From JBGPHT01 sp041484525 (lineage in GTDB: Bacteria; Acidobacteriota; Terriglobia; Bryobacterales; Bryobacteraceae): a stretch of DNA of 57,423 nucleotides. Position 1 is the stretch's first letter. Each line of letters starts with the position of its first letter. Under the pieces are notes generated by a model. It worked only from the letters and a program-made list of their open reading frames with translations, did no database searches and was not told where the DNA came from. The stretch spans positions 1 through 57,423 of the forward strand of contig JBGPHT010000032.1 in the NCBI GenBank assembly GCA_041484525.1, written 5' to 3'. The position numbers and the translations under genes are program-made. Below are positions 16,621 through 23,854 of this stretch, piece by piece.

Positions 16621-17316
16621 TTACTGTAACTCCGCCAACTCGTCGAGCGAAAGCCGGCCGGTGTAGATGGCCATCCCGAGCGCGGCGTTGACGTTCATGG
16701 CCAGCAGCGCCCGGACATCATCCAGTGTCGTGATGCCGCCCGCGGCCGTCAGTTCGAGCGAGGTCGCGGAGCGCAGGCGGCGGAACCACTCGAGATCCGT
16801 TCCCTGCATCATGCCTTCCTTGTCCACGTAGGTGCAGAGGAATCCTGAGCAATACGGTTCGAGCGGCCGCAGCACGTCCTCGGCCGCCAGGTTCGTCGAT
16901 TCCTGCCAGCCCTTCACCACGATGCGGCCTCCCTTCGAATCCACCGCGATGAGGAGCCGCTCGCGCCCGATGGCGTCACCGAGCGCTACGAGAAACGGTT
17001 CATTGATGCCATCCGCGCCGAAGGCCGACGTACCCACGATCACTTTCCGCGCACCCTGCTCCACCAGCGCCCGCGCGCGCTCCACAGAACGCACACCGCC
17101 GCCAACCCGCGTCACGGCGCGCTCTGCCAGCATGCGCACCAGTTCGTCGTTCGAACCGCGGCCCATGGCGGCGTCGAGATCGATCACCTGGATTTCCGGG
17201 AACGCCTGAAAGCGCCGCAGCATCTCTTCCGGCGAATCGCCTTCAAGCGCCTTCTCGCGGCCCTGCACGAGCTGCACTACCTTGCCGCCCATCAAGTCGA
17301 TGCACGGGAAAATCAT
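16621..17316 (-). CDS. hisA: ProFAR isomerase (phosphoribosyl-formimino-AICAR-P isomerase)
   Basis: A 231-residue TIM barrel that opens the ring of ProFAR to PRFAR, the fourth step of histidine synthesis. The two half-barrel phosphate/catalytic segments are visible: CIDLMGGKVVQL near the N-terminus with catalytic Asp, and AVDSKGG with the second Asp around residue 125; GGGVRSVERARAL and AAGGITTLDDV bind the two phosphates. Start ATG 17316 overlaps the hisF stop as ATGA. It is the last his gene in the operon; the Gfo/Idh gene follows after 5 bases. Confidence 0.95.
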   Translation of the reverse strand: MIFPCIDLMGGKVVQLVQGREKALEGDSPEEMLRRFQAFPEIQVIDLDAAMGRGSNDELVRMLAERAVTRVGGGVRSVERARALVEQGARKVIVGTSAFGADGINEPFLVALGDAIGRERLLIAVDSKGGRIVVKGWQESTNLAAEDVLRPLEPYCSGFLCTYVDKEGMMQGTDLEWFRRLRSATSLELTAAGGITTLDDVRALLAMNVNAALGMAIYTGRLSLDELAELQ

Positions 17317-18077
17317 GCGGCGGTCCTCACCGCAATGCCTCGCTTGTCCAACTCCTCCTTCAACTGGTTCACGGTGTAGGTTCCGTAGTGGAAGATGGAG
17401 GCGGCGAGGGCGGCGTCGGCGCAACCCTCGGTGAGGACGCGGACGAAGTGTTCGGGCTTCCCCGCCCCACCGCTCGCGATCACGGGAATATGCGTGGCAC
17501 GCGAGACGGCCTGAGTGAGCGCGCAGTCGAAGCCATCCTGGATGCCGTCGGAGTCCATCGAGGTCAGTAGGATTTCGCCCGCCCCCAGCGCCTCGCCCCG
17601 CGCCGCCCACGCGATAGCGTCGATGCCTTCGTCGTCACGCCCGCCACGGGTGTAAACGTGCCACACTTCGGGTCCGTGGCGCCGTGCGTCGATCGCCAGC
17701 ACCACGGCCTGGGCGCCGAACTCATTGCTCAATTCCGTAATCAGTTCGGGCCGGCGCACGGCGGCCGTGTTGACCGAAACTTTGTCGGCGCCGGAGAGGA
17801 GGATGCGGCGCGCGTCATCCACGGAGCGGATGCCCCCGCCGACGGCGAGCGGGATGAAGACTTTGCGCGCGGTGCGGGCGACCACGTCAGCCATGATCTC
17901 GCGGGCATCGCTCGATGCGGTGATGTCGAGGAAGACGAGTTCGTCGGCGCCATCGCGATTGTAGCGGTCAGCCAGTTCAACTGGGTCCCCGGCATCGCGC
18001 AAGTTGACGAAGTTCACGCCTTTGACCACGCGGCCGGCGGTGACGTCGAGACAGGGAATAATTCGTTTGGCAAGCAT
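17313..18077 (-). CDS. hisF: Imidazole glycerol phosphate synthase, cyclase subunit
   Basis: A 254-residue TIM barrel that takes ammonia from HisH and converts PRFAR to imidazole glycerol phosphate and AICAR. Catalytic Asp residues sit in IIPCLDVTAGRVVKG (residue 11) and LAIDARR (about 130); phosphate loops are AVGGGIRSVDDAR and VIASGGAGKPEHF, and the C-terminus has AALAASIFHYGTYTVNQLKEEL. It starts 15 bases after the hisH stop, the only his junction without overlap, and ends in an ATGA overlap with hisA. Confidence 0.97.
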   Translation of the reverse strand: MLAKRIIPCLDVTAGRVVKGVNFVNLRDAGDPVELADRYNRDGADELVFLDITASSDAREIMADVVARTARKVFIPLAVGGGIRSVDDARRILLSGADKVSVNTAAVRRPELITELSNEFGAQAVVLAIDARRHGPEVWHVYTRGGRDDEGIDAIAWAARGEALGAGEILLTSMDSDGIQDGFDCALTQAVSRATHIPVIASGGAGKPEHFVRVLTEGCADAALAASIFHYGTYTVNQLKEELDKRGIAVRTAA

Positions 18078-18092
18078 GATTCTGCGGCTGCT

Positions 18093-18653
18093 TCACATCT
18101 CGACAAAACCCCGCACGATACCTAACCCCACGGTCCCCGACTTCTCCGGGTGAAACTGCACGCCCTGCACATTGCCCGCGCGTAGCGCCGCGGTGAAGCG
18201 CACGCCGTAGGTACACAGGGCCGAGGCGTGCTCGTTTTCGGGGACGTAGTAGCTGTGCGCGAAATACACGAACTGGTCGCCCGGCTCCAGTTGATTCCAG
18301 CCCATGTGCGGAACGCGCGCGTCCAAAGCGAACCGCCGGACTTCGCCGGGGAACAGGCCGAGGCCGCGCACTTCGGGCGCCTCTTCACTTCTCTCGAACA
18401 GCGCCTGCATGCCGAGGCAGATTCCGAAAAACGGAACACCCGCGCGCAGGCGCTCGAGCAGCGCGCCGCGCACGTCCAGGGCATCCAGGGCTCGCATCAT
18501 CTGGCCGAAATGGCCCACGCCCGGCAGGATGATTTTCGAAGCTGCGCGCAGGCCCGCAGCGTCGCGCACCAGAGTGTAGTCGCAGCCGATCTCCGCCAGC
18601 GTGTTCTCGACGCTGCGCAGATTGCCGGCTCCATAATCGAAGATCGCGATCAT
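18093..18653 (-). CDS. hisH: Imidazole glycerol phosphate synthase, glutamine amidotransferase subunit
   Basis: A 186-residue class I glutaminase that feeds ammonia to HisF. It begins MIAIFDYGAGNLRSVENTL; the nucleophile Cys is in GVPFFGICLGMQALFE (about residue 80), and the His-Glu of the triad is in VQFHPEKSG near the C-terminus. Start ATG 18653 overlaps the hisB stop as ATGA; the longer upstream frame reads through hisB and is not used. Confidence 0.97.
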   Translation of the reverse strand: MIAIFDYGAGNLRSVENTLAEIGCDYTLVRDAAGLRAASKIILPGVGHFGQMMRALDALDVRGALLERLRAGVPFFGICLGMQALFERSEEAPEVRGLGLFPGEVRRFALDARVPHMGWNQLEPGDQFVYFAHSYYVPENEHASALCTYGVRFTAALRAGNVQGVQFHPEKSGTVGLGIVRGFVEM

Positions 18654-19237
18654 AGCAGCCCCTTGGTGGATGGCAGTTGACCCTTCAATCGCGCGTCCTT
18701 CGAACAGGCGTACTTCATAGCGCGCGCGAAGCATTTGAAAATGGCTTCGATCTTGTGATGGTTCGACCGGCCGTAGAGCACCTTGACGTGCAGGTTAGCT
18801 CCCGCGTGGTTGACGAAGCCGCCGAAGAAATCCTCCACCAGTTCCGTTTGCAGGTCGCCGACCAGCCGGACCCTCACCAGGTCTCTGTAGACCAGCGCCG
18901 GACGGCCGCCCAGATCGAGCGCCACCACCGCCAGCGTCTCGTCCATCGGCAGCACGAAGTACCCGGCGCGATTGATGCCCATACGATCGCCCAAGGCCTT
19001 CGCGAACAACTGGCCGAGAACGATCCCGGTGTCTTCCACGGTGTGGTGCTGGTCAACGTCCAGGTCGCCGCGGGCTTCCAGCTTCAGGTCGAAGCCTCCG
19101 TGTTTCGCGAACAGCTCCAGCATATGGTCGAGGAAGCGGATGCCGGTCGACACTTGGTAGCGGCCGCGTCCTTCGATCGCCAGCGTGCCCGCAATCTGCG
19201 TCTCTTTCGTATTGCGTTCGACCGTGGCGCGCCTCAT
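18650..19237 (-). CDS. hisB: Imidazoleglycerol-phosphate dehydratase
   Basis: A 195-residue monofunctional HisB without the phosphatase domain found in the enterobacterial bifunctional enzyme. Manganese-binding histidine clusters are clear: IRFLDHMLELFAKHGGFDL, DVDQHHTVEDTGIVLGQL and YGRSNHHKIEAIFKCFARAM. It dehydrates IGP to imidazole acetol phosphate. The absence of a phosphatase half leaves the histidinol-phosphate phosphatase step to another protein; the HAD gene directly upstream (ATGA overlap) is the obvious candidate. Confidence 0.97.
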   Translation of the reverse strand: MRRATVERNTKETQIAGTLAIEGRGRYQVSTGIRFLDHMLELFAKHGGFDLKLEARGDLDVDQHHTVEDTGIVLGQLFAKALGDRMGINRAGYFVLPMDETLAVVALDLGGRPALVYRDLVRVRLVGDLQTELVEDFFGGFVNHAGANLHVKVLYGRSNHHKIEAIFKCFARAMKYACSKDARLKGQLPSTKGLL

Positions 19238-19914
19238 GCTGCGAACACCTCTTCCAGGTAGTTGATGTCGTCCACGATGGCCCAGGCCTTTTCGCCCTGG
19301 AAAAGGAACACCAAGTCGAGGTAGAGCGGATTAGCGGGCGCGGCGATGCCGATGAACGGCACCTCAGCGGCGCGGGCGGCGCGCGCGTCGTCCACCGTGT
19401 CACCGACGTAGAAGGTCTGGCAACCGGGGTTGGCCACGACGAGTTGGAGCAGGCCCTCGGGGTGTGGCTTGTGGTTCCGGACTTCGTCCATCCCGATGAT
19501 GGGGTCGAACACTAGCCCCGTAGCGAAGCGCTTCAAGGTCAGTTCGGCTTCCGACTTCGGACGGCCCGTGAAGACGGCGAAGCGGAACTCCTGACTCAGC
19601 TTTTCGAGCGCACCGGGCTGGGCGACCCATCGCTCGCGGAGGATCAAGCCGTCCGTTCCGTTCCCGTGGAACAGGTGCTGGAAGTGGTCTCGGACATCTT
19701 CGAACGCTGCTACAACACCTGCTTCGGTCACGATGTGATGTGTGAGCTTCCAGTCATCGTTGAAGCCGCCCTGGTTCTTGTACTCCTGAATCGCTTCACG
19801 CGAGATCGGCACGCCTGTGAAATGCTCGACGGTCTGCGCAATCGTCTCGCGATACGACTCCTGCACGTCCACCAGGACGCCGTCCATATCGAAGACCAGC
19901 AGCGGCTTGTTCAT
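19234..19914 (-). CDS. HAD-superfamily phosphatase in his operon, candidate histidinol-phosphatase
   Basis: A 226-residue HAD subfamily IA protein with all four motifs: VFDMDGVLVD (I, nucleophile Asp), FAVFTGRPKSEAE (II), the Lys of MDEVRNHKPHPEG (III) and FYVGDTVDDARAA (IV). The cap between motifs I and II is helical. I recall related HAD-IA proteins of the TIGR01548 group. Start ATG 19914 overlaps the hisC stop, and its own stop overlaps hisB, both as ATGA. Every other reaction from HisG to HisD except hisE and the histidinol-phosphate phosphatase has a gene in this operon, so the position between hisC (which makes histidinol phosphate) and hisB points to that phosphatase. This is inference from context and fold. 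Confidence 0.85.
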   Translation of the reverse strand: MNKPLLVFDMDGVLVDVQESYRETIAQTVEHFTGVPISREAIQEYKNQGGFNDDWKLTHHIVTEAGVVAAFEDVRDHFQHLFHGNGTDGLILRERWVAQPGALEKLSQEFRFAVFTGRPKSEAELTLKRFATGLVFDPIIGMDEVRNHKPHPEGLLQLVVANPGCQTFYVGDTVDDARAARAAEVPFIGIAAPANPLYLDLVFLFQGEKAWAIVDDINYLEEVFAA

Positions 19915-20987
19915 TTCTTCCAGATCCCTTCGAGGGCCGCCAGCAGCTTGCGCGTCTGCTCGCGCGTGCCCACCGTGATGCGGACGCAACCGGGTGCTTC
20001 GTAGCTGCGGTCGCGCACCAGGATCGCCTGGTCTCGGAGGGCATCGCACACTTCGACGGCGCGTTTGCCGAAGCGGCCGAGCACGAAGTTCGCCGAGCTC
20101 GGCACGTAAGTGATGCCCATCTGCTCGAGCCCGAAGCAGAGTAGCTCACGTGCGGCCAGCACCTCGGCCACGTAAGTCTGAATGTACCCAGAGTCCTCCA
20201 CTGCTGCCTGCGCCGCCATCACCGCCAGCGAGTTGACGCTGTAGGGCGACTGCGCCTTGTGCAGGTACGCGATGTTGGCATCGTGTGCGAAGAGGCAACC
20301 GAGCCGCATCGCCGCCATGCCGAACACCTTCGAGAACGTGCGGCAGACATAAAGGTTGGGCACGCGCTCGATTTCGCTGAGCGCGGTGACGCCGGAGAAT
20401 TCGTAGTAGGCCTCGTCGATCAGCACCGCGGCCTTGCGCGCGCGATGCAGAATACGCTCGATGGCGAGCAGCGAGAGGCCGGTGCCGGTCGGGTTATTGG
20501 GGTTCGCGAGAAGCACGGCGCGGGTTTCGGGCGTGATGGCATCGAGCACGGCCTGAAGCGGGAATTCCATCTCGGGCTGCGGGTATTCGACTTCCTTGAT
20601 TCTGGCGCCGGCGACTTCGCAATAGAAGCGATACATGGCGTAGGACGGCTTCAGCAGCACGACCTCCTGGCCGTCATCGATATACGTGTTGACGAAGACC
20701 TGGATGGCTTCGTCGGTGCCGTTGGTGAACACAAACTGTTCGGGCCGCACACGGAAATATTGCGCGACGGCTTGCTTGGCTTCACCGTACTCGGGGTAGA
20801 CGGCGAGCGCGGATTCCTCGAGGCGGGATTTCAGAGAGGCGATAACTTTGGGTGAGCAGCCGACGGTGTTCTCGTTGAAATCGAGGCGGAGCTTGCCGGC
20901 GCGGCCCGCGGTGGGCGGGGAGTAGGGGGCCATCGCGATCACCGCCGCGCGAGGCTTGATGGCGCCTTTGGGGAGTTTGGGTTTCAT
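19911..20987 (-). CDS. hisC: Histidinol-phosphate aminotransferase
   Basis: A 358-residue class I/II PLP aminotransferase converting imidazole acetol phosphate to histidinol phosphate. Visible features: RLDFNENTVGCSPKV near the N-terminus (substrate loop), FTNGTDEAIQVF for PLP, NPNNPTGTGL (Asn/Pro loop), IDEAYYEFSG (Asp/Tyr on PLP) and the Schiff-base Lys in CRTFSKVFGMAAMRLG. The start overlaps the hisD stop and the stop overlaps the HAD gene start, both ATGA. Confidence 0.96.
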   Translation of the reverse strand: MKPKLPKGAIKPRAAVIAMAPYSPPTAGRAGKLRLDFNENTVGCSPKVIASLKSRLEESALAVYPEYGEAKQAVAQYFRVRPEQFVFTNGTDEAIQVFVNTYIDDGQEVVLLKPSYAMYRFYCEVAGARIKEVEYPQPEMEFPLQAVLDAITPETRAVLLANPNNPTGTGLSLLAIERILHRARKAAVLIDEAYYEFSGVTALSEIERVPNLYVCRTFSKVFGMAAMRLGCLFAHDANIAYLHKAQSPYSVNSLAVMAAQAAVEDSGYIQTYVAEVLAARELLCFGLEQMGITYVPSSANFVLGRFGKRAVEVCDALRDQAILVRDRSYEAPGCVRITVGTREQTRKLLAALEGIWKK

Positions 20988-22213
20988 CGGTGACGAATCT
21001 CCACCGACCTCGCGTGCGCTTCCAACCCCTCAGCCCGGGCGAGCGTCGTGATTGTTTCCGCCAGACGCCGCAAGGCGCCCTCCGAAAGCTGCTGCACCGA
21101 GATCACCTTTACGAAGTCCCACACCGACAATCCGCCTCGAATGCGGGCGGCGCCGCTGGTCGGCAGCACGTGGTTCGGCCCCGACGCGTAGTCACCGGCA
21201 GCCTCTGGGCTGAAGGGGCCGACGAACACGCTGCCGGCGTGCTGCACCTTCGCGAGCAGGCTGTCGTCCGGTATGCTCAGGTGCTCGGGAGCGAAGCGGT
21301 TGGACAGCTCGACGGCTTCGTCGAGTGAGCGCACCACGATCACGGCGGCGGTTGCTTTCGCGGCCACAAGCGCAGTCGGCAGAGTTTTCAACTGCCGCGC
21401 AAACTCCTTGGCGACGGCGTTCGCCAGCCGTTTCGACGGGGTCAGCAGGATGGCCGAGGCGTCCACATCGTGCTCGGCCTGCGCCAGCATGTCGGCGGCG
21501 ATGTGGCGCGGATCGCCGTCGGACGCGATGATCAGGATCTCCGTGGGGCCGGCCACGAAGTCGATCCCCACTTCGCCGGCCAGCAGCTTTTTGGCAGCAG
21601 CCACGTAGATGTTGCCCGGACCCACGATGCGATCCGCACGCGGCACCGTGCGGGTTCCGAACGCGAACGCGGCGATTGCCTGCGCGCCGCCCATCTCGAA
21701 AACGTGCGGTACATCCAGCAGCGACGCAGTTCCCAGAACCTCAATCACGGCGCGCGGCGAAGCCACGCAGATGTGGGTCACGCCCGCCACCTGCGCCGGT
21801 ACCACCGTCATCAGAATCGTGGAAGGAAGCGGATACCGGCCGGCGGGAATGTAGGCGGCAACGGTCTCGAGAGGACGCACCACCTGACCCAGCCGAATGC
21901 CGTTGCGCGAGTGCATCCACTCGCGCGGCATCTGGCGTTCGGCATACGCGCGGATATTCCCGCGGGCGGTCTCGACGGCGCGGGCGAAGTCAGGCGTCAG
22001 CTTGCTTTGGGCCGCCATCAGGTCTGCTTCGGGCACACGCACACTGCGCCGATCGAGGCCGTCGAACTTGCGGCCGTATTCGACCAGCGCCCGGTCGCCG
22101 CGCCGGCGGACATCTTCGAGGATCGGCCGCACCACCGCCTCTGCTTCGGCGAAGCGGGCAGCCTTGCGCGCCAGCAGTCGGCCGGCGTCTTTACTCTCGA
22201 GTATGCGGATCAC
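20984..22213 (-). CDS. hisD: Histidinol dehydrogenase
   Basis: A 409-residue zinc enzyme oxidising histidinol to histidine with two NAD. It includes GQVVRPLETVAAYIPAGRYPLPSTILM, GGAQAIAAFAFGT, the NAD-site PRADRIVGPGNIYVAAAKK, VAGPTEI, AEHDVDASA and the late NRFAPEHLSI and GDYASGPNHVLPT segments with catalytic Glu-His and zinc ligands. The start is GTG at 22213, which overlaps the hisG stop as GTGA; the open frame further upstream runs through hisG and is a shadow. The stop overlaps hisC as ATGA. Confidence 0.95.
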   Translation of the reverse strand: MIRILESKDAGRLLARKAARFAEAEAVVRPILEDVRRRGDRALVEYGRKFDGLDRRSVRVPEADLMAAQSKLTPDFARAVETARGNIRAYAERQMPREWMHSRNGIRLGQVVRPLETVAAYIPAGRYPLPSTILMTVVPAQVAGVTHICVASPRAVIEVLGTASLLDVPHVFEMGGAQAIAAFAFGTRTVPRADRIVGPGNIYVAAAKKLLAGEVGIDFVAGPTEILIIASDGDPRHIAADMLAQAEHDVDASAILLTPSKRLANAVAKEFARQLKTLPTALVAAKATAAVIVVRSLDEAVELSNRFAPEHLSIPDDSLLAKVQHAGSVFVGPFSPEAAGDYASGPNHVLPTSGAARIRGGLSVWDFVKVISVQQLSEGALRRLAETITTLARAEGLEAHARSVEIRHR

Positions 22214-23079
22214 AGCACTATCTTGTTCAGCGGATATTCGACGATTCCCTCGCCGCCCGCCTGTTTCAATCGCGGAATAATGTCGCGCACCGTGGTCTCG
22301 TCCAGGATGGTATTGACCGCCAGCCACTCGTCGTCGGAGAGGTGCGAGATGGTCGGCCGCTTGAGCGCAGGCAGTACGCTAAGCACGCTTTTCAGGTTGT
22401 CCTTGTGCACGTTGAGCATCAGTCCCACTTTGCCCAGCGCGTTGATGGCGCCCTGAAGCAGCATCTGGATATCTTCCAGCTTGCGGCGTTTGGCGCCGTC
22501 CTGCCACGAGTCCTGGTTGGCGATCAACTGCGTGTTGGACTCGAGCACGGTATCGATGATCTTGAGATTGTTGGCGCGCAGCGACGATCCGGTCTCGGTC
22601 ACTTCCACGATGGCGTCGGCCAGCACCGGCGGCTTCACTTCGGTTGCCCCCCAACTGAACTCGACCTTGGCCTTCACACCGTGGGACGCCAGATACCGTT
22701 TGGTGGTGGCGACCAACTCGGTGGCGATGATCTTGCCTTCCAGGTCCTCGACGGTGCGGAAGCTCGATGCCTCGGGAACGGCCAGCACCCAACGCACCTT
22801 ACCGAAGCTCTGCTTGGCGTAGATGAGGTCGGCGACCGCGACCACAATGGCCTCGTTCTCCTCGATCCAGTCGCGGCCGGTCAGGCCGGCGTCGAGGATG
22901 CCATCTTCGACGTAGCGCGCCATTTCCTGCGCGCGGATGAGCATGCACTCGATTTCAGGGTCGTCGATGCCGGGGAAATACGAACGGCTGCTAGTAGTGA
23001 TGGTGAAACCGGCCCGGCGGAACAGGTCGATAGTGGCGATTTCCAGGCTGCCTTTGGGGATGCCGAGCTTGAGCTTCAT
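22210..23079 (-). CDS. hisG: ATP phosphoribosyltransferase, long form
   Basis: A 289-residue first enzyme of histidine synthesis. The catalytic domain starts LKLGIPKGSLEIATIDLFRRAGF and has the ARYVEDGILDAGLTGRDW and GATEVKPPVLADAIVEVTETGSSLRAN segments, the latter holding the PRPP-binding region. The last 75 residues (GKVGLMLNVHKDNLKSVLSVLPALKRPTIS and on) form the ACT-like regulatory domain of the long, HisZ-independent form, which is normally feedback-inhibited by histidine. The operon is therefore likely controlled both by attenuation and by enzyme inhibition. The start overlaps the hisI stop as ATGA. Confidence 0.96.
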   Translation of the reverse strand: MKLKLGIPKGSLEIATIDLFRRAGFTITTSSRSYFPGIDDPEIECMLIRAQEMARYVEDGILDAGLTGRDWIEENEAIVVAVADLIYAKQSFGKVRWVLAVPEASSFRTVEDLEGKIIATELVATTKRYLASHGVKAKVEFSWGATEVKPPVLADAIVEVTETGSSLRANNLKIIDTVLESNTQLIANQDSWQDGAKRRKLEDIQMLLQGAINALGKVGLMLNVHKDNLKSVLSVLPALKRPTISHLSDDEWLAVNTILDETTVRDIIPRLKQAGGEGIVEYPLNKIVL

Positions 23080-23456
23080 GCCTGGCCCCTATAGATCGTG
23101 GTGGGATCGTAGGTGCGCTGTTCGGAGACTTTCCACTCGCCGTCGTCGAGGCGGCGGAAGAAACAACTCTCGTAGCCTTCGTGGCAAACGCCGGGGCCGA
23201 TGGCTTCCACCTTCACCAACACGGCGTCGCGGTCGCAATCCACAGCGATTTCCTTGACCGCCAGCCGATGCCCGGAGCTTTCGCCCTTCTGCCACAACTT
23301 CTTGCGGGAGCGGCTATAAAAGGTTGCAAAGCCGGTTTCAGTGGTTTGGCGAAACGCCTCTTCATTCATGTAGCCGACCATGAGTACGCGGCCCGAGGCG
23401 TGGTCCTGAATGACCGCGGTGACCAGGCCGTCCGATTTTTGATAGTCCAGATTCAT
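23076..23456 (-). CDS. hisI: Phosphoribosyl-AMP cyclohydrolase
   Basis: A 126-residue monofunctional HisI starting MNLDYQKSDGLVTAVIQDH. Family motifs are present: MVGYMNEEAFRQTTETGFATFYSRSRKKLWQKGESSGH, VDCDRDAVLVKVE with metal-binding Asp/Cys residues, and a Cys/His pair around GPGVCHEGYESCFFRRL. There is no HisE (phosphoribosyl-ATP pyrophosphatase) domain at the C-terminus. It is the first structural gene after the attenuator: the terminator run of T ends about 14 bases before its ATG at 23456. The long frame upstream of this ATG runs through the leader and terminator and is not coding. Confidence 0.95.
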   Translation of the reverse strand: MNLDYQKSDGLVTAVIQDHASGRVLMVGYMNEEAFRQTTETGFATFYSRSRKKLWQKGESSGHRLAVKEIAVDCDRDAVLVKVEAIGPGVCHEGYESCFFRRLDDGEWKVSEQRTYDPTTIYRGQA

Positions 23457-23469
23457 CTTGAGCGCAAAC

Positions 23470-23497
23470 AAAAAGCCCGCCGTATGCTGCGGCGGGC
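23470..23497 (-). terminator. his operon attenuator terminator
   Basis: On the minus strand the stem GCCCGCCG (23497-23490) pairs perfectly with CGGCGGGC (23482-23475) across a 7-base loop and is followed by TTTTT (23474-23470). It lies between the histidine-rich leader peptide and hisI. A competing antiterminator is possible: CGGCCGGCGT at the end of the leader frame (23539-23530) can pair with ACGCCCGCCG (23499-23490), nine of ten positions, using the 5' arm of the terminator. Confidence 0.92.
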
Positions 23498-23524
23498 GTC
23501 CTTTCCAATTCGGTTGGGGAGAGC

Positions 23525-23593
23525 TTAGAACGCCGGCCGTCGCGCGTGGGCGGGGTGATGATGGTGATGCCGGGCGACGGTGGCGATGGACAT
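23525..23593 (-). CDS. hisL: his leader peptide (5 consecutive His)
   Basis: A 22-residue ORF running ATG 23593 to TAA 23525, product MSIATVARHHHHHPAHARR plus three residues. It contains five consecutive histidine codons (23569-23555) and a sixth at 23548-23546. A terminator and hisI follow directly. Ribosome stalling at the His run when charged tRNA-His is scarce would leave the end of the leader free to pair with the 5' arm of the terminator and let transcription into hisI; normal translation to the stop would cover that segment and allow termination. This is the classic attenuation layout; the symbol is used in that sense. No Shine-Dalgarno precedes the ATG. Confidence 0.92.
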   Translation of the reverse strand: MSIATVARHHHHHPAHARRPAF

Positions 23594-23601
23594 AAAAACC
23601 A

Positions 23602-23607
23602 AGTATA
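23602..23607 (-). promoter_or_regulatory. Candidate his operon -10 (TATACT, extended TGG)
   Basis: On the minus strand TATACT is preceded by TGG, an extended -10 arrangement, and ends 8 bases before the leader peptide ATG. Initiation 7 bases downstream would fall at or next to the ATG, so the his mRNA would be leaderless. The -35 region is weak (AGCCAC at 17 bases), which the extended -10 may offset. Confidence 0.65.
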
Positions 23608-23758
23608 CCAAACACCTTTACGACGTGGCTGAGGTGCTCGCTTCCAACCCGGGATAACCATCGACAGCTAACCAGCACCCCTGCCGGATACACCCGGACA
23701 CTATCCTAACCTTTGACAGTTTCGTGAATATATCGTAGCAATTAATGTTCTCCCTTCC

Positions 23759-23764
23759 TATAAT
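23759..23764 (+). promoter_or_regulatory. Candidate -10 TATAAT of the TPR gene cluster
   Basis: A perfect TATAAT ends 6 bases before the small ORF at 23771. A TTGACA is present at 23713-23718 but is 40 bases upstream, too far for this -10; it would pair with TAGCAA at 23736 at 17-base spacing as a second, weaker promoter. The site is divergent from the his promoter. Confidence 0.6.
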
Positions 23765-23770
23765 TGCCGC

Positions 23771-23854
23771 ATGTCTGGCAACGGGTGCCAGCGCCTATCG
23801 GGTGAAATCGTTGCGCGAGACGAATTCGCTCGCCGCGGAACAACGAGGAGATGA
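23771..23854 (+). CDS. Small ORF, possibly leaderless, coupled to the TPR gene
   Basis: A 27-codon frame from ATG 23771 (MSGNGCQRLSGEIVARDEF and on) to TGA 23852-23854. Its stop overlaps the TPR start region (ATGATGA), the same junction style as in the his operon, and the last codons carry the GAGGAG ribosome site for the TPR gene. The perfect -10 sits 6 bases before its ATG, so its transcript would begin at or near the ATG. I see no motif in the peptide. It may serve only to bring ribosomes to the downstream start, or be a by-product of the leader; no homologue can be checked here. Confidence 0.4.
   Translation: MSGNGCQRLSGEIVARDEFARRGTTRR

Noticed and set aside
23713..23741. TTGACA with TAGCAA at 17-base spacing as main promoter of the TPR gene
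   Set aside because: The -10 is poor, and the perfect TATAAT at 23759 is better placed; kept only as a possible second promoter.
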